Source of the DNA: Spirosoma profusum
Lineage (GTDB): Bacteria; Bacteroidota; Bacteroidia; Cytophagales; Spirosomataceae
DNA length: 64,000 nt
Direction: 5' to 3'
NCBI RefSeq assembly: GCF_014699005.1
Contig: NZ_JACWZY010000002.1
Span: 62,001 to 126,000, forward strand
The position numbers and the translations under genes were made by a program. Within the stretch, counting starts at the first letter, position 1. Each line of letters starts with the position of its first letter. The notes below the pieces were generated by a model that was given only the letters and a program-made list of their open reading frames with translations, searched no databases and was not told where the DNA came from. This document shows positions 52,513-62,823 of this stretch, in pieces.

Positions 52513-55212
52513 TTATTTCCCGCCTGATTTATACACGTCGTTGCTTTGATTGCCGCCCGATTTCAGGTAAGCGACCAAATCTCTGAGTTCCTCAGGGTTC
52601 AGACTATTGATGAGGCCCGGAAGCATAACCGATTCCGTCGAATACTTTTTGGACGTAACATCTTTCTTCGCCAGTTTCCGAAGCTGATCAGGGGCAAATG
52701 GGTTCTGGGAAATTGAATAATTTACTTTATCCTCATTAACCAGACGACCTACAACTGATTGCCCATTTTTCAGGTAGAAAATAGTGGACGCGTACTGATC
52801 AGAAACGGCTTTGTTCGGGTTAATAATCGCTTCCAGAATGTCTTTATTCGAGAAACGAGTACCAAGTTGCGTCAGATCAGGACCAATGTCTCCACCCGAA
52901 CCTTGAATAGAATGGCACCGGCTGCAAAGAATGGCTGCATAAAGTTTCTTACCTGTTTCAAAATTAGGAGCTTTCCCACTGTCGACGGCGGCAACCGCAT
53001 TTTCGAGCTGCCAACGACGGCCAGGACCTTTGGGTGCGTAGTCGGTTGCGATGTCATTACCTGAACTGGTCAATAAATCTGCGCCCGACAGTTTGTTGTA
53101 TTTCTCGAACTGGTCTTTCGGTACGTGGGCCAGAGCAAGCTTACGGGCTTTATCGATAAAGCCGATGTAGCTACGTCCGCCCTGGTATTTGAAGGCGTTA
53201 GCGAACCAGGAGAAATATTTATCGTAGTATGCAGGTGTCCAGCCGGTTTTAGCGCTGCTAAGCATTGTAGCGTAGTACGTTTGCTGAGCAGGTGGCAGTT
53301 TTTCCAGCATTTTCGCGATGTCAAGACCATATTGTGGGTTGCGCAGAATAAGATCGCTTGATGCAGTTACGGTTTCGCCACCAACAGGGCCGGTATCTTC
53401 GTTTTTCTTATCCAGCAGAGCAAGCGTACGGTCTACTACGTTGGGCGCTTCCAACGTAATGAGCAGTTTGCTATAATACCGGTTCGCTACAGCCGATTTT
53501 GCCGGATAATGCGGATTCAGATAAGCAATCACTTTATCACGGTCGGCACCTTCAGCAACGCCCGTGCGGGTAAATACTAGCTCAATGGCACGTAGCACAG
53601 CCAGTTGTTGCTCTTCTGTGAGTGGATCTAGTTTGATTTTTAGTAACGTATTGAGCATCTGGCTTCTCAACGAAGCGTCACCGTGGTGTGTCAGCGCAAT
53701 GATGGCATACGTAGCACGAATGGGATCGGTTTCGGCCAGCGCTTTCTGCTGCCACTGCGCAACTGGCTGATGTTCGACAGCTACGCGAGCCGCATAACGA
53801 ACGAACCGATCAGGATGATTCAGGTAAGGCCAGGCCGTTTCAATAGCATTCGCCATTGGCTCGCCGTGAAATGCTTCCAATTTTGTCCGAATCTGATGCT
53901 CGGCGGTTGGGGCGGGCGTTTGCGTTGCAGGTGTAACTGCATCGGTACCCGCATACGTAATGCGATACAAATCAGACTCTAACCGACGACCACCCGTCAG
54001 GAAATAAACCGCGCCATCAGGGCCAACCATGCCGTCGGTGAGGGGTAGGGGAGAGCCTGAAATGAATTCCTCGGCAGTCGCTTTGTACGAAGAACCCTGT
54101 GGCTGTAAGTGAACGGCGTACATGATACCAAAACTCCAGTCGAAGGCATAGATCGCTTTCTGATACTTCTGTGGGAAACGTGAGCCACGGCCTGCAAAAA
54201 CGCCCGTTGGTGATCCCTGTCCCATGTTCAGAACAGCAGGTAAACAATCAGCAAACGTAGGCGACCAGTTGCTGGCGGCTGTGCGCCATCCGAACTCAGC
54301 ACCACTGGTGATGTGGCAGATACGGGTAGGCTTATACCAGGGCAAACCGAAATCCCACTCCATGTCAGAGTCATAACCGAAGATGTCGCCCGCATCGTTA
54401 AACGCAAAATCGAACGTATTACGGAAACCACCTGCGATAAACTCCCAACTTTTACCTTCTGGATCCGTTTTAGACAACCAGCCACCCGGCGCCATCCGGT
54501 CGGTAGCGTGACCGCGTGGATCTTTGATGGCCGGAAACAAATTGTCTTCTTTCCAGACGGGAGGCAACCGGTAAGCATCCAGTTTCGGTACGTCGGTGAA
54601 GTTACCGCACATGAGGTATAGCGATTTCTTGTCGGGCGACAACACAATGCTGTGTGGGCCGTGTTCGCCTTCGCCTTTCAGCGATTTCAGTAGCGTTACT
54701 TTGTCATACTGGTCATCCCCGTTGGTGTCCTGCAAACGGTACAATCCACTGCCTTTTCCAAAGTCCTTGTTTTCCCGGTTGTTCACCATGACGTACAGGC
54801 TGTTGAAAGCATACAACAAACCCTGTGCATAGCCCATACCAACCTTGGCTTCGTCGGTTGTCTGGCCGTTTTCCAGCGGTACGTTCAACTTTTCAACCTT
54901 CGGCGGCTGAGAACCGGAGCCGAGTGGAGGTAACGTAAGGCGATACAGAAAACCATACTGATCCGATGTAATCATCCGGCCCTTATCGTCGAACGTCATC
55001 GACACCCAGGAACCCTGTTTGTTTTCGGAAGGGCTGTAAAGATGGTCGGCTTTAAAACCGGGCAACAGTTTCAGCTTGTCAGTTCTGGGGTCGGCTGGGG
55101 CGGTTTTAACCGTAGCAGCTTCCTGCATACTAATCCAGGAGGCTCCAAGCAGAACGATTGCCGAAACCGCCAATCCGAGCTTAGCCTTAGCCTTGTTGAG
55201 TCTGAATATCAT
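52513..55212 (-). CDS. PVC-type heme dehydrogenase: propeller, HEAT-like linker, cytochrome c
   Basis: 899 residues. Signal/anchor (AVSAIVLLGASWISMQ). Six-bladed propeller of the membrane-bound dehydrogenase kind (LLPGFKADHLYSPSENKQGS, GPHSIVLSPDKKSLYLMCGN, GFRNTFDFAFNDAGDIFGYD). HEAT-like alpha region (about 440-720) follows, then a cytochrome c domain with CSRCH (about residue 775) and the trait sequence NPNKAVSDQYASTIFYLKNG, MLPGLINSLNPEELRDLVAYL. Well known from Planctomycetes/Verrucomicrobia and Cytophagales polysaccharide loci. Exact substrate not known. Periplasmic sugar oxidation with electrons passed to heme is the likely role. Confidence 0.85.
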   Translation of the reverse strand: MIFRLNKAKAKLGLAVSAIVLLGASWISMQEAATVKTAPADPRTDKLKLLPGFKADHLYSPSENKQGSWVSMTFDDKGRMITSDQYGFLYRLTLPPLGSGSQPPKVEKLNVPLENGQTTDEAKVGMGYAQGLLYAFNSLYVMVNNRENKDFGKGSGLYRLQDTNGDDQYDKVTLLKSLKGEGEHGPHSIVLSPDKKSLYLMCGNFTDVPKLDAYRLPPVWKEDNLFPAIKDPRGHATDRMAPGGWLSKTDPEGKSWEFIAGGFRNTFDFAFNDAGDIFGYDSDMEWDFGLPWYKPTRICHITSGAEFGWRTAASNWSPTFADCLPAVLNMGQGSPTGVFAGRGSRFPQKYQKAIYAFDWSFGIMYAVHLQPQGSSYKATAEEFISGSPLPLTDGMVGPDGAVYFLTGGRRLESDLYRITYAGTDAVTPATQTPAPTAEHQIRTKLEAFHGEPMANAIETAWPYLNHPDRFVRYAARVAVEHQPVAQWQQKALAETDPIRATYAIIALTHHGDASLRSQMLNTLLKIKLDPLTEEQQLAVLRAIELVFTRTGVAEGADRDKVIAYLNPHYPAKSAVANRYYSKLLITLEAPNVVDRTLALLDKKNEDTGPVGGETVTASSDLILRNPQYGLDIAKMLEKLPPAQQTYYATMLSSAKTGWTPAYYDKYFSWFANAFKYQGGRSYIGFIDKARKLALAHVPKDQFEKYNKLSGADLLTSSGNDIATDYAPKGPGRRWQLENAVAAVDSGKAPNFETGKKLYAAILCSRCHSIQGSGGDIGPDLTQLGTRFSNKDILEAIINPNKAVSDQYASTIFYLKNGQSVVGRLVNEDKVNYSISQNPFAPDQLRKLAKKDVTSKKYSTESVMLPGLINSLNPEELRDLVAYLKSGGNQSNDVYKSGGK

Positions 55213-55632
55213 AGCATTTAGTAGAAAAAGGTTTGAAAAAAATGGAGGCTTTCACGTTTTCAGCGGCTAGCCGATGTCAATTGTAAGGTTGTTATTCTTT
55301 ATTAAGAGGCAGCAACAGGTCGTACTCTACTGCTTTATTGCCTGAATTCTTTGTGTATATACCAGCATTTTCGTTCTTAAATCAGTGCTACGTTGTACTG
55401 GTGTTTAAGGTCTTCATGATTACCACGTAACGGTTGGCCGGAATAAGCTATTTATACGGTTAAATTGTTGCGGAGGTAATCAGCGTGTTTGTTGAGACGG
55501 ATAACGTGTTGATACTTCAGAATGTGATTAATCAGTGGATAAGGCTTTTCGTTAACTAGTACGTATTAAATCGATTTGATCAAAAGAAAAAGGTACCGAA
55601 GTACGAGACTCCGGTACCTCCGGACGTATTGA
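55213..55632. other. 420-bp gap upstream of the heme dehydrogenase
   Basis: Contains the terminator of the SusD gene at its right end (55591-55619) and presumably the promoter for the block 55212 down to 46765. No CAAAnnTA (minus -7 box) match stood out. No coding frame with resemblance to a family was found. Confidence 0.5.
55591..55619 (-). terminator. Intrinsic terminator of the second SusD gene
   Basis: Minus strand: AGGTACCG / CGGTACCT stem with a 13-nt loop followed by TTTTTCTTTT. 14 bp after the stop codon at 55633. This separates the SusC/SusD pair 2 transcript from the downstream dehydrogenase block. Confidence 0.8.
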
Positions 55633-57144
55633 TTAGAAGCTTGGCGTCAGAGCGGCTTCAACAGCAGGCAGACCATAATAATCGTCAAGTACCGTGAACG
55701 CGTTTGGTGGCGGAACAGCCCCGGCTGGGAAATAGTAATCGGCCGGATTCGCTTTCACTTTTGCGCCGTAAGCGCCGATAATTTCCTTCACACGACCTGT
55801 TCTCGTCAAATCGAACCAGCGTTTGTTTTCAAAGGCCAGTTCAACACGGCGCTCTTTGAAAATCGCTTCCCGCATGGTAGCCTGCGACGTAGCGGTTGTT
55901 GCGGCCAGCCCAGCGCGGGTCCGCACCTGATTGAGATACGTAGCAGCATCGGCTGTTTTGCCTTGTTCGTTCAACGATTCAGCCATGAACAGCAGCACCT
56001 CCGCGTAGCGGTAAACGGGCCAGTTCTGACCCGTATTGTTGTGTTGCGAATGAGGGCGCGCGTATTTTTTGATATACGGATACGTTTTGTTAGCCCGCAG
56101 ACTTCCACTTAATACGACGGTACCGATGGAAATATCTTTCCGTTTATCCCCCGGCTCATAGGCCGCAATCAGGTCTGGAGTCGGAATGTTATTGCTCTCC
56201 TGAGATGTAGATTGTGCATTCGACGTACCGGTAAGCGGAAGAATTTCAGCTGCCGATATTGGCGATGGTATAAACCGATAAATCTGATTACCGTTGTACC
56301 CAGCTGAACCTTCCATGTACTGAATCTCAAACACCGACTCCTGATTGTTCTTGTTCGTGCTGGTGAACGAAAAGGCGTTGTTGTAATCAGGCATCAGCAT
56401 ATAACCGTCGTTGGTTATTACTTCCCGCATCAGTGTTTCAACCTGAGCCCATTTTTTCTGGGTCAGATACAGGTTTGCCAGCAGTGTTTTTGCCGCCCCC
56501 GACGTAGCACGACCAGCTTCCTGTTTTGCTTTGTTAGGCAGCAACGTAGTAGCTTCTTTCGCGTCTTTTTCGATTTGATTATAAAGCTCCTCTGTGGTCG
56601 CCAGCGGTGACGCTGCATCGTTACGTCCCGTAATTGGGGTTAAGTGCATGGGCACTTTTCCAAACAAACGAACCAGATCGAAATAGGAGAAAGCTCTCAG
56701 GAACAGCGCCTGACCTTTCAAATTATTTTTGGTATCAGGACTGGCAAATGTGATCCCGTCGATAAGCGCCAGAATCTGATTCGCCCGAGCAATAACCACG
56801 TAGTTTAACCGATACTGAACCAGTACGTTATCGTTGGCCGTAACACCACCAGCCGTTGGAACGGCGAAGTCTGCTACGTTCTCCGTTGGGTCAACCGCGC
56901 CATACAACGTATTACGGGCATAATACGTATTGTCGGAGTGCATTTCCTCCAGAACCCACGCCCGTTCGTTATACATCTGCCGGAAGGGGACGTAAGCGCC
57001 ATTGACAGCCTGTGCGAAATCAGCTTCAGTTTTGAAAAACGTTGCCGAACTCAACGCTGTTTCGGGCACTACGGTTAAGAAACTTTTGCCGCAACCGCTT
57101 AGGAAAATACCTAAAAGACAGGCAGCTATATATTTTATTTTCAT
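55633..57144 (-). CDS. SusD/RagB-family surface lipoprotein, pair 2
   Basis: 503 residues. Lipobox LLGIFLSGC, LTVVPETALSSATFFKTEAD, NAYVPF-type segment (VNGAYVPFRQMY), helices FLRAFSYFDLVRLFGKVPMH, and C-terminal MREAIFKERRVELAFENKRWFDLTRTGR with WPVYRYAEVLLFMAESLNEQ, the classical RagB/SusD ending. Different subgroup from the SusD at 40814 (which is the SusD-like_2 group), so the two systems probably import different ligands. It ends in a terminator. Confidence 0.92.
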   Translation of the reverse strand: MKIKYIAACLLGIFLSGCGKSFLTVVPETALSSATFFKTEADFAQAVNGAYVPFRQMYNERAWVLEEMHSDNTYYARNTLYGAVDPTENVADFAVPTAGGVTANDNVLVQYRLNYVVIARANQILALIDGITFASPDTKNNLKGQALFLRAFSYFDLVRLFGKVPMHLTPITGRNDAASPLATTEELYNQIEKDAKEATTLLPNKAKQEAGRATSGAAKTLLANLYLTQKKWAQVETLMREVITNDGYMLMPDYNNAFSFTSTNKNNQESVFEIQYMEGSAGYNGNQIYRFIPSPISAAEILPLTGTSNAQSTSQESNNIPTPDLIAAYEPGDKRKDISIGTVVLSGSLRANKTYPYIKKYARPHSQHNNTGQNWPVYRYAEVLLFMAESLNEQGKTADAATYLNQVRTRAGLAATTATSQATMREAIFKERRVELAFENKRWFDLTRTGRVKEIIGAYGAKVKANPADYYFPAGAVPPPNAFTVLDDYYGLPAVEAALTPSF

Positions 57145-57196
57145 CCTAATAACGAATTAAGAATGTTAACAAATGAGTTTAGTTTACCTGTCTGGC

Positions 57197-60100
57197 TTAG
57201 AAGTTAAAATTAACACCAAGCGTGTAGGTACGTGGAACTGGATAGTTCGAGAAATCAACGCCCTGGCTCAGGTTACCGCCATCGCCGTTACCGTCACCCT
57301 GTGCGCTGGTTTCCGGGTTAGGACCACCCCAGTATTTGGTGAAGACGTACACCTGCTGAGCCGATGCATACACGCGAGCCGATTTGAAGAACTTGTTCAA
57401 AGCGCCGAACGTGTAACCCAACGTTATGTTTTTGATGGTGAAAAACGATGCATCGGCCAGAAACTGTGTACTGTTCCAGTCACGCTCGATACCGGTGAAA
57501 TTACCACCGTTGTTTGTCGCGCCAAACTGACCAGCCCCAGGAGTAATAACCGTCGTAGCAACCCCTACGCCACCAACCATCGTGTTTTGAACGCGGAAAC
57601 GATCTTTAACGCCCTCAACCATGTTGAACACAGCGTCCAGATTGGCGGTGCTATACAGGTGACGAACCCACAATTGGTTGCCATACGAACCAGATCCAGC
57701 GATCGAAAAGTCGAAGTTGCCGTATTTCAGATCGTTGGTGATACCATAGGTAAATTTCGGGAATGGAGTGCCGATAATCGTCCGGTCATCCGCATCACCA
57801 CCGTTCGTAATCACACCATCGCCGTTGACATCCTTAAACTTGATCGTACCGATAGCCGAACGACCCGGAATGATGGGCGAGCTTTTCAGTTCTTCAGCAT
57901 TCATGTAATACCCTTGTTTAACCAGACCATAAAACTGGCCAAAAGGCTGTCCTACCTGAGTGATGTGGAACGTACCATACACGCGGTCGATGCCGGGAGC
58001 CAATGAAACGACCTGATTCCGGTTGAACGAGATGTTGGCATTGGTGGTCCATTTTAGCTTGCCCGTTGTATTTTTGGTCGTCAGCGAGAACTCATGGCCC
58101 CAGAACTTAATCTCTCCGATGTTATCGGGGAAGTTAACAAAACCGGATTCCTGCGGAACCTGTACGTTATAGAGCAGGTTCGTCGTATTCTTGGTATAAA
58201 AATCGTAGATAAACTGAATCCGGTCGTTGAACATACCCAGATCTAAACCTAAGTCAAACTGCTTGGTAGTTTCCCAGCCTAAGTTTGGGTTCGCCAGCGA
58301 CGTAACAACCGATCCGGTAGCAACGTTGCTGCCAAAAACAGCATTGGTCGTGTTATTCACCAGCGCATACGATGTGTAGTTACCGATGTTGTTATTACCG
58401 ATAACCCCGTAGCTGGCCCGGACTTTGGCAAATGAAACCGGCGTAACGGCTTTCATGAAATCTTCATCCGATATTACCCAGCCTACCGAAGCAGATGGGA
58501 ACGTACCAAACTGGTTATTAGCTCCGAAACGAGACGAACCATCAGCCCGTACAGCCGCTGTGAACAGATACTTACCTTTGTAGTTGTACGTTAAGCGAGC
58601 CAGATAAGACGTTAGAGTCCATTGGTTAATACCGTTGTTCGTGCCACCCCGGTTGATGTTAAGGGCACCCTGAATCGTTGGCAGGCGATCATCGGCATAC
58701 GTATCCGCCTGAATCCGACTGAATTCCTGACGGAAATACTGGTTCGTGAAACCGGCCAGCACCTCGAAGTTATGTTCGTTAAAACTCTTTGAATACGTAG
58801 CCAAGTTTTCGTTCAGCCAGGATGTGTTTTCCAGTCCTTGTCGAATCGAAACAGCCGTGGTTGGAATCGGTGTGTTGATGGCGCTGGTGGCCGTCGACGG
58901 GTTAAAGAAGAAGAATTTCGAGTTTTGGTATTCGATGTTCATCGTCGACCGCAGCGATAAACCTGAGATCGGCCGGTACTGTATGTAAGCATTCGCCAGC
59001 AAGTTCGTATTCCGGGTTTCATTGATCAGCTCGCTGGCTGCCCGTACCCAGTTCGGATACTGGAAAATATTACCCGTGCTGCTTGGGAACGTATTAACTT
59101 TAGTCAATTCGCCATTGGCATCGCGAATTGGCATCACCGGCCAGGTATGCAGGGCGTTAAACAGAATACCTGTTCCCCGGTCACCGTCGGTTCGTGGTGT
59201 GTTATCAAAAACATACGAAGGCGCTACGTTAAAACCAACCGTAACGCGATCAGACAGGTTATAGTTAGAGTTCAGACGTAGTGAATAGCGCTTGTATTTG
59301 TTATTGATGACAACGCCATCCTGACTGAAAATACCCGCTACTAACGACGTATTAGACTTGGCTGTATTGCTCGAAACGCTCAGGTTATAACTCTGAATGG
59401 GTGCCTCACGTAGCAAAGCGTCATACCAGTCGTTATTTTTGCCCGCATACTGCGACGGGTTCTGAAACTCCGCCGGTACTGGCTGTAGCATATCTTCGTA
59501 GAACTCTTTCTTAAACTGGGCGAATTGAACCGCATCCAGCATTTTCACCCGACCTTTCATCGGCACCGTCTGGGTACCGTAGTAGGAGCTAAAGCTGATG
59601 TTTGTCTGACCTGGTTTTCCTTTTTTGGTCGTAATCAGCACAACTCCGTTGGCTGCCCGTGAACCGTACAATGACGTCGAAGCAGCATCTTTCAGGATAG
59701 AAAGGTCTTCAATTTCGTCTGGGTTAAGTTGAGCGATATCGCCCGTAATTGGAAAACCGTCGATAACGTAGAGCGGGTTGCTACCTGCCGAAACCGATAC
59801 CTGTCCGCGAATCCGGATGCTGATACCCTGACCAGGTTTACCCGTCGTCTGGTTAATCTGAACCCCGGCCAGACGTCCCTGTAGTTTCTGACCAATCTGC
59901 GAAACGGGTAAATCTTTGATTTCCGCAGCACTTACCGTTTGCACAGCGCCAGTTACTTCTTTTTTCAACTGGCTACCGTACCCCACAACAACTACTTCGT
60001 TCAGCGTCTGATCGTCGGGAGCTAACGTAACGGATATGTTTGTTTGACTGCCAACCGCGACTTCCTTGCTGCCATACCCCACAAAGCTAAAAACAAGGGT

Positions 60101-60412
60101 AGAACTGGCACCGGGTACGTTGATTCGGAAACTGCCTGATGGATCAGTGGTTGTTCCCTGGGTGGTTCCTTTAATCACGACGCTCACACCGGGCAAACCG
60201 CTCCCTTTTTCGTCAGTAACCTTCCCTGAGATGGGAATATCCGCCAGAGCATTAATTCCCAGTCCCTGCTCCACTTTGACAATGTGTTTGGCCAGTAGCT
60301 GACCATTCACTCCCTTACTCTCTTTCTGCAGGACTGACTTAAGTTCCTGAGCAAAGGCAGGTGATACGCCTGTCATAATACTCAGCGCTGCTAACTGATA
60401 GAGTCTTTTCAT
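57197..60412 (-). CDS. SusC/RagA-family TonB-linked outer-membrane transporter, pair 2
   Basis: 1071 residues. Signal (LSIMTGVSPAFAQ), a stretch of about 45 residues that looks like a shrunken STN/secretin-type segment (VLQKESKGVNGQLLAKHIVK), carboxypeptidase-like domain (ISGKVTDEKGSGLPGVSVVI), SusC signature ASSTLVFSFVGYGSKEV, plug (QKLQGRLAGVQINQTTGKPG, SILKDAASTSLYGSRAANGV), and the barrel ending YPVPRTYTLGVNFNF. Partner of the SusD 52 bp downstream. The truncated STN-like part is where anti-sigma contact would occur in other members; no sigma/anti-sigma pair is nearby. Confidence 0.92.
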   Translation of the reverse strand: MKRLYQLAALSIMTGVSPAFAQELKSVLQKESKGVNGQLLAKHIVKVEQGLGINALADIPISGKVTDEKGSGLPGVSVVIKGTTQGTTTDPSGSFRINVPGASSTLVFSFVGYGSKEVAVGSQTNISVTLAPDDQTLNEVVVVGYGSQLKKEVTGAVQTVSAAEIKDLPVSQIGQKLQGRLAGVQINQTTGKPGQGISIRIRGQVSVSAGSNPLYVIDGFPITGDIAQLNPDEIEDLSILKDAASTSLYGSRAANGVVLITTKKGKPGQTNISFSSYYGTQTVPMKGRVKMLDAVQFAQFKKEFYEDMLQPVPAEFQNPSQYAGKNNDWYDALLREAPIQSYNLSVSSNTAKSNTSLVAGIFSQDGVVINNKYKRYSLRLNSNYNLSDRVTVGFNVAPSYVFDNTPRTDGDRGTGILFNALHTWPVMPIRDANGELTKVNTFPSSTGNIFQYPNWVRAASELINETRNTNLLANAYIQYRPISGLSLRSTMNIEYQNSKFFFFNPSTATSAINTPIPTTAVSIRQGLENTSWLNENLATYSKSFNEHNFEVLAGFTNQYFRQEFSRIQADTYADDRLPTIQGALNINRGGTNNGINQWTLTSYLARLTYNYKGKYLFTAAVRADGSSRFGANNQFGTFPSASVGWVISDEDFMKAVTPVSFAKVRASYGVIGNNNIGNYTSYALVNNTTNAVFGSNVATGSVVTSLANPNLGWETTKQFDLGLDLGMFNDRIQFIYDFYTKNTTNLLYNVQVPQESGFVNFPDNIGEIKFWGHEFSLTTKNTTGKLKWTTNANISFNRNQVVSLAPGIDRVYGTFHITQVGQPFGQFYGLVKQGYYMNAEELKSSPIIPGRSAIGTIKFKDVNGDGVITNGGDADDRTIIGTPFPKFTYGITNDLKYGNFDFSIAGSGSYGNQLWVRHLYSTANLDAVFNMVEGVKDRFRVQNTMVGGVGVATTVITPGAGQFGATNNGGNFTGIERDWNSTQFLADASFFTIKNITLGYTFGALNKFFKSARVYASAQQVYVFTKYWGGPNPETSAQGDGNGDGGNLSQGVDFSNYPVPRTYTLGVNFNF

Positions 60413-60600
60413 AATTTAGGATTTATAGATAGGATGGCACAATAGAGGCTTGCAAAAAGCCAAAAGAGTAGCCAAATATTACCAGCTTTGCTCCCTCAAC
60501 TTTCCTATACCTACCCAATTTTAGTATTATTTGAGTAATTTTCTTGGAATTTTTAATATTAAATTTCTGGATAAGCCTTTTTATAGCTGATATATAGAAT

Positions 60601-62775
60601 TTAGTTTATAAATATTTCGTCGACCAGCAGAAGCGCCTTATTTCCTTTATTTGAATGCCATTCTGGTATCTGCGCAAGCGGTTTTGCAATAATTTTTATA
60701 TAGGATACTGTATGAGGCTTAAATGTGCAGCCGATAGCTTTCAGAACTGGGCTACTACCTTTAATAGGCATAGCAGGATGAGCCGTTCCAAGTAGTTGCA
60801 TCTGATCTCGACTGTTACCACCCCATACCTCGATTAACGATGGCGGAAAAATGCTCGTTTCCGGCTCAATCATCGTCCGCAGCTCAACCGACGTAATACT
60901 GACGGGCTTTTTAAATTCGGATACCAGCACCAGATCATTTTTGCGTACCCCCAACCAGTTATTTGCCCATGCCGGACTATTGGCATTGAACGTACCCAGT
61001 TTGTGATCAAAGAACGACTTCACACCTTCGGCCTGATGCACCGGACTAAGCGGCAGTAACAGCGTGGAACTGTCTGGTTTGTAGGAGTTTTTATAATAAT
61101 CGAACGTAGCAACCGGGCTACTTATCCAGCCGTCCTTATATGCTTTCGCCTTGATGGATTTGCTTCCCGTGATAACCATTTTATTGTCCATCAGGGGCGA
61201 ATTGATACTGTCAGGATCAGTGCCATCGGTCGTATAACGTATCACTACGCCTTTTACCGGGTGTCTCAATTGCACAACCGTTGACGTAGCAAAAATGGCT
61301 GAGTTTCCTAGTTGTGGCGGATTTAGACGTATCGGTTCGCTCTTGTCGCCGTTGAATCCGGCAATGAACTGAATACGTGGGTATGCCTTCTGCAACTGGT
61401 TGATTTCAGCATCGGTGAGGCCGGTTTCCCAGAGCGCAACGGTTTTCAGATTTTTGAACGTAGCAATCTGATTTTTTAAATCGGCAAATTTCACCTGTGT
61501 CCCCGATAAAGCGAGGCTTTCCAGATGCTGTAACGTAGCAAGCTGGTTCAGTTCTTTGCCAGTAATATCGGTAAAGTTTATGTCGAGTTTCTGAAGATTT
61601 TCGAACTGACTGATGTGTTTCAGGTCGGCGTCGTGCACCGGCATTTTATTCAGATTGAGATAAACAACCTGGCTTTTGATGGGACTAAGTTCCTGTAGTT
61701 TTTCGGGGGAATACGATGCTTTGTTGTATAAATTAACCGATAGTGCGGGTGAGTTTTTGGATAAGGGCGCAATCGTTCGGTAATCGGAATTCAATTCTTT
61801 GATGGTTTCATCATCGGCCGCGTCGAACGCAAATTCTGGTTCAGTTAGCTCCGTGGGACTGAATAGCGTTGTCGCCAATATACGTAGCGAATCGGTAGCT
61901 GGTAAGTCAACAACCTTTTTGTTGAACTCGGCTCTGCCTTTTACCCACAGCGCCAGCAGCTTTATTTCCGTGGGAGTAAGTTGCGCCTTACCCGACGGTG
62001 GCATGTGCTTTTTTTCTTCTACCGGTAAGTGTATACGTCGAAGCAGCAAGCTGATTTCAGGTTTTCCAGCTACAAACAAAGCCCCGCTTTTACCACCCTT
62101 CTGAATGGCTTCAGGCTCGTTCAAGGCCAGTGCGCCTTTTAGCTTATCGGGATTGTGGCAACTGGTACATTTCTGCTCAAAAATGGGCTTGATGACATCA
62201 TTAAAAACCAGCGCCTGCTGAATATCGACAGGTTCTGGTGTCTGGTTCTTAGTTAAAGGGGCTAGCACAAAATCAGCACCGTGAGTAATGGTGGCTCCAT
62301 AATGACCTGCACTAAGCAAAATAACGCCTAAAATCACCGAACCTGTTTGAGCAACTACCCGCGAATACCAGCGTTTTTGCTGCGCCCAATAAAGCAGTGC
62401 AGCCAGAAAGAACGTAGCAGCCCCCGTCCACTTATGCCACTGAACAACCGAACCCGTATAGCCATCTTCTTTCGACAGAAACAGGCCCATAATAACCGTA
62501 ACAGCCGCTAGCAACGACCCAACGAGCAATAGATTTCTTGAAAAAATTCGATACGATTCATTTGCTGCGTAAGCCTTATAAAACCGAAAGGCTTCCATCA
62601 GCACAGCCAGCAGCAGCAACGTGATAGGAAAGTGCAGCAGCAGTGGGTGCATCCGACCAAAGGGTTGCAGCCAGACAGGTATAGCTATTTTATTTTCAAA
62701 TACTAACAGAAACAGAATGAAAACTACCGACGCAAACAGGCCCTGTTCCGCTAAATTGACTAACTTTTTCTGCAT
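60601..62775 (-). CDS. Membrane heme protein: DUF2231, cytochrome c, LRR, chitobiase-type and F5/8-like domains
   Basis: 724 residues. Inner-membrane part with four to five helices (MHPLLLHFPITLLLLAVLME, LLLVGSLLAAVTVIMGLFL, TGAATFFLAALLYWAQ) typical of DUF2231. A planctomycete-type cytochrome follows (CTSCHNPDKLKGALALNEPE, then HMPPSGKAQLTPTEIKLLALW), next leucine-rich repeats (LQKLDINFTDITGKELNQL, LESLALSGTQVKFADLK), a chitobiase C-terminal-like domain (IRYTTDGTDPDS), and a final jelly-roll (SITSVELRTM, PSLIEVWGG). The outer domains would face the periplasm and may hold a glycan close to the heme. It stands 189 bp upstream of susC pair 2 and may be cotranscribed with the DUF1501 gene behind it. 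Confidence 0.82.
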   Translation of the reverse strand: MQKKLVNLAEQGLFASVVFILFLLVFENKIAIPVWLQPFGRMHPLLLHFPITLLLLAVLMEAFRFYKAYAANESYRIFSRNLLLVGSLLAAVTVIMGLFLSKEDGYTGSVVQWHKWTGAATFFLAALLYWAQQKRWYSRVVAQTGSVILGVILLSAGHYGATITHGADFVLAPLTKNQTPEPVDIQQALVFNDVIKPIFEQKCTSCHNPDKLKGALALNEPEAIQKGGKSGALFVAGKPEISLLLRRIHLPVEEKKHMPPSGKAQLTPTEIKLLALWVKGRAEFNKKVVDLPATDSLRILATTLFSPTELTEPEFAFDAADDETIKELNSDYRTIAPLSKNSPALSVNLYNKASYSPEKLQELSPIKSQVVYLNLNKMPVHDADLKHISQFENLQKLDINFTDITGKELNQLATLQHLESLALSGTQVKFADLKNQIATFKNLKTVALWETGLTDAEINQLQKAYPRIQFIAGFNGDKSEPIRLNPPQLGNSAIFATSTVVQLRHPVKGVVIRYTTDGTDPDSINSPLMDNKMVITGSKSIKAKAYKDGWISSPVATFDYYKNSYKPDSSTLLLPLSPVHQAEGVKSFFDHKLGTFNANSPAWANNWLGVRKNDLVLVSEFKKPVSITSVELRTMIEPETSIFPPSLIEVWGGNSRDQMQLLGTAHPAMPIKGSSPVLKAIGCTFKPHTVSYIKIIAKPLAQIPEWHSNKGNKALLLVDEIFIN

Positions 62776-62823
62776 CTGATTGCTGACTGAAATAAACCTG
62801 TTTTAATTTGTACTACGTAGCGT

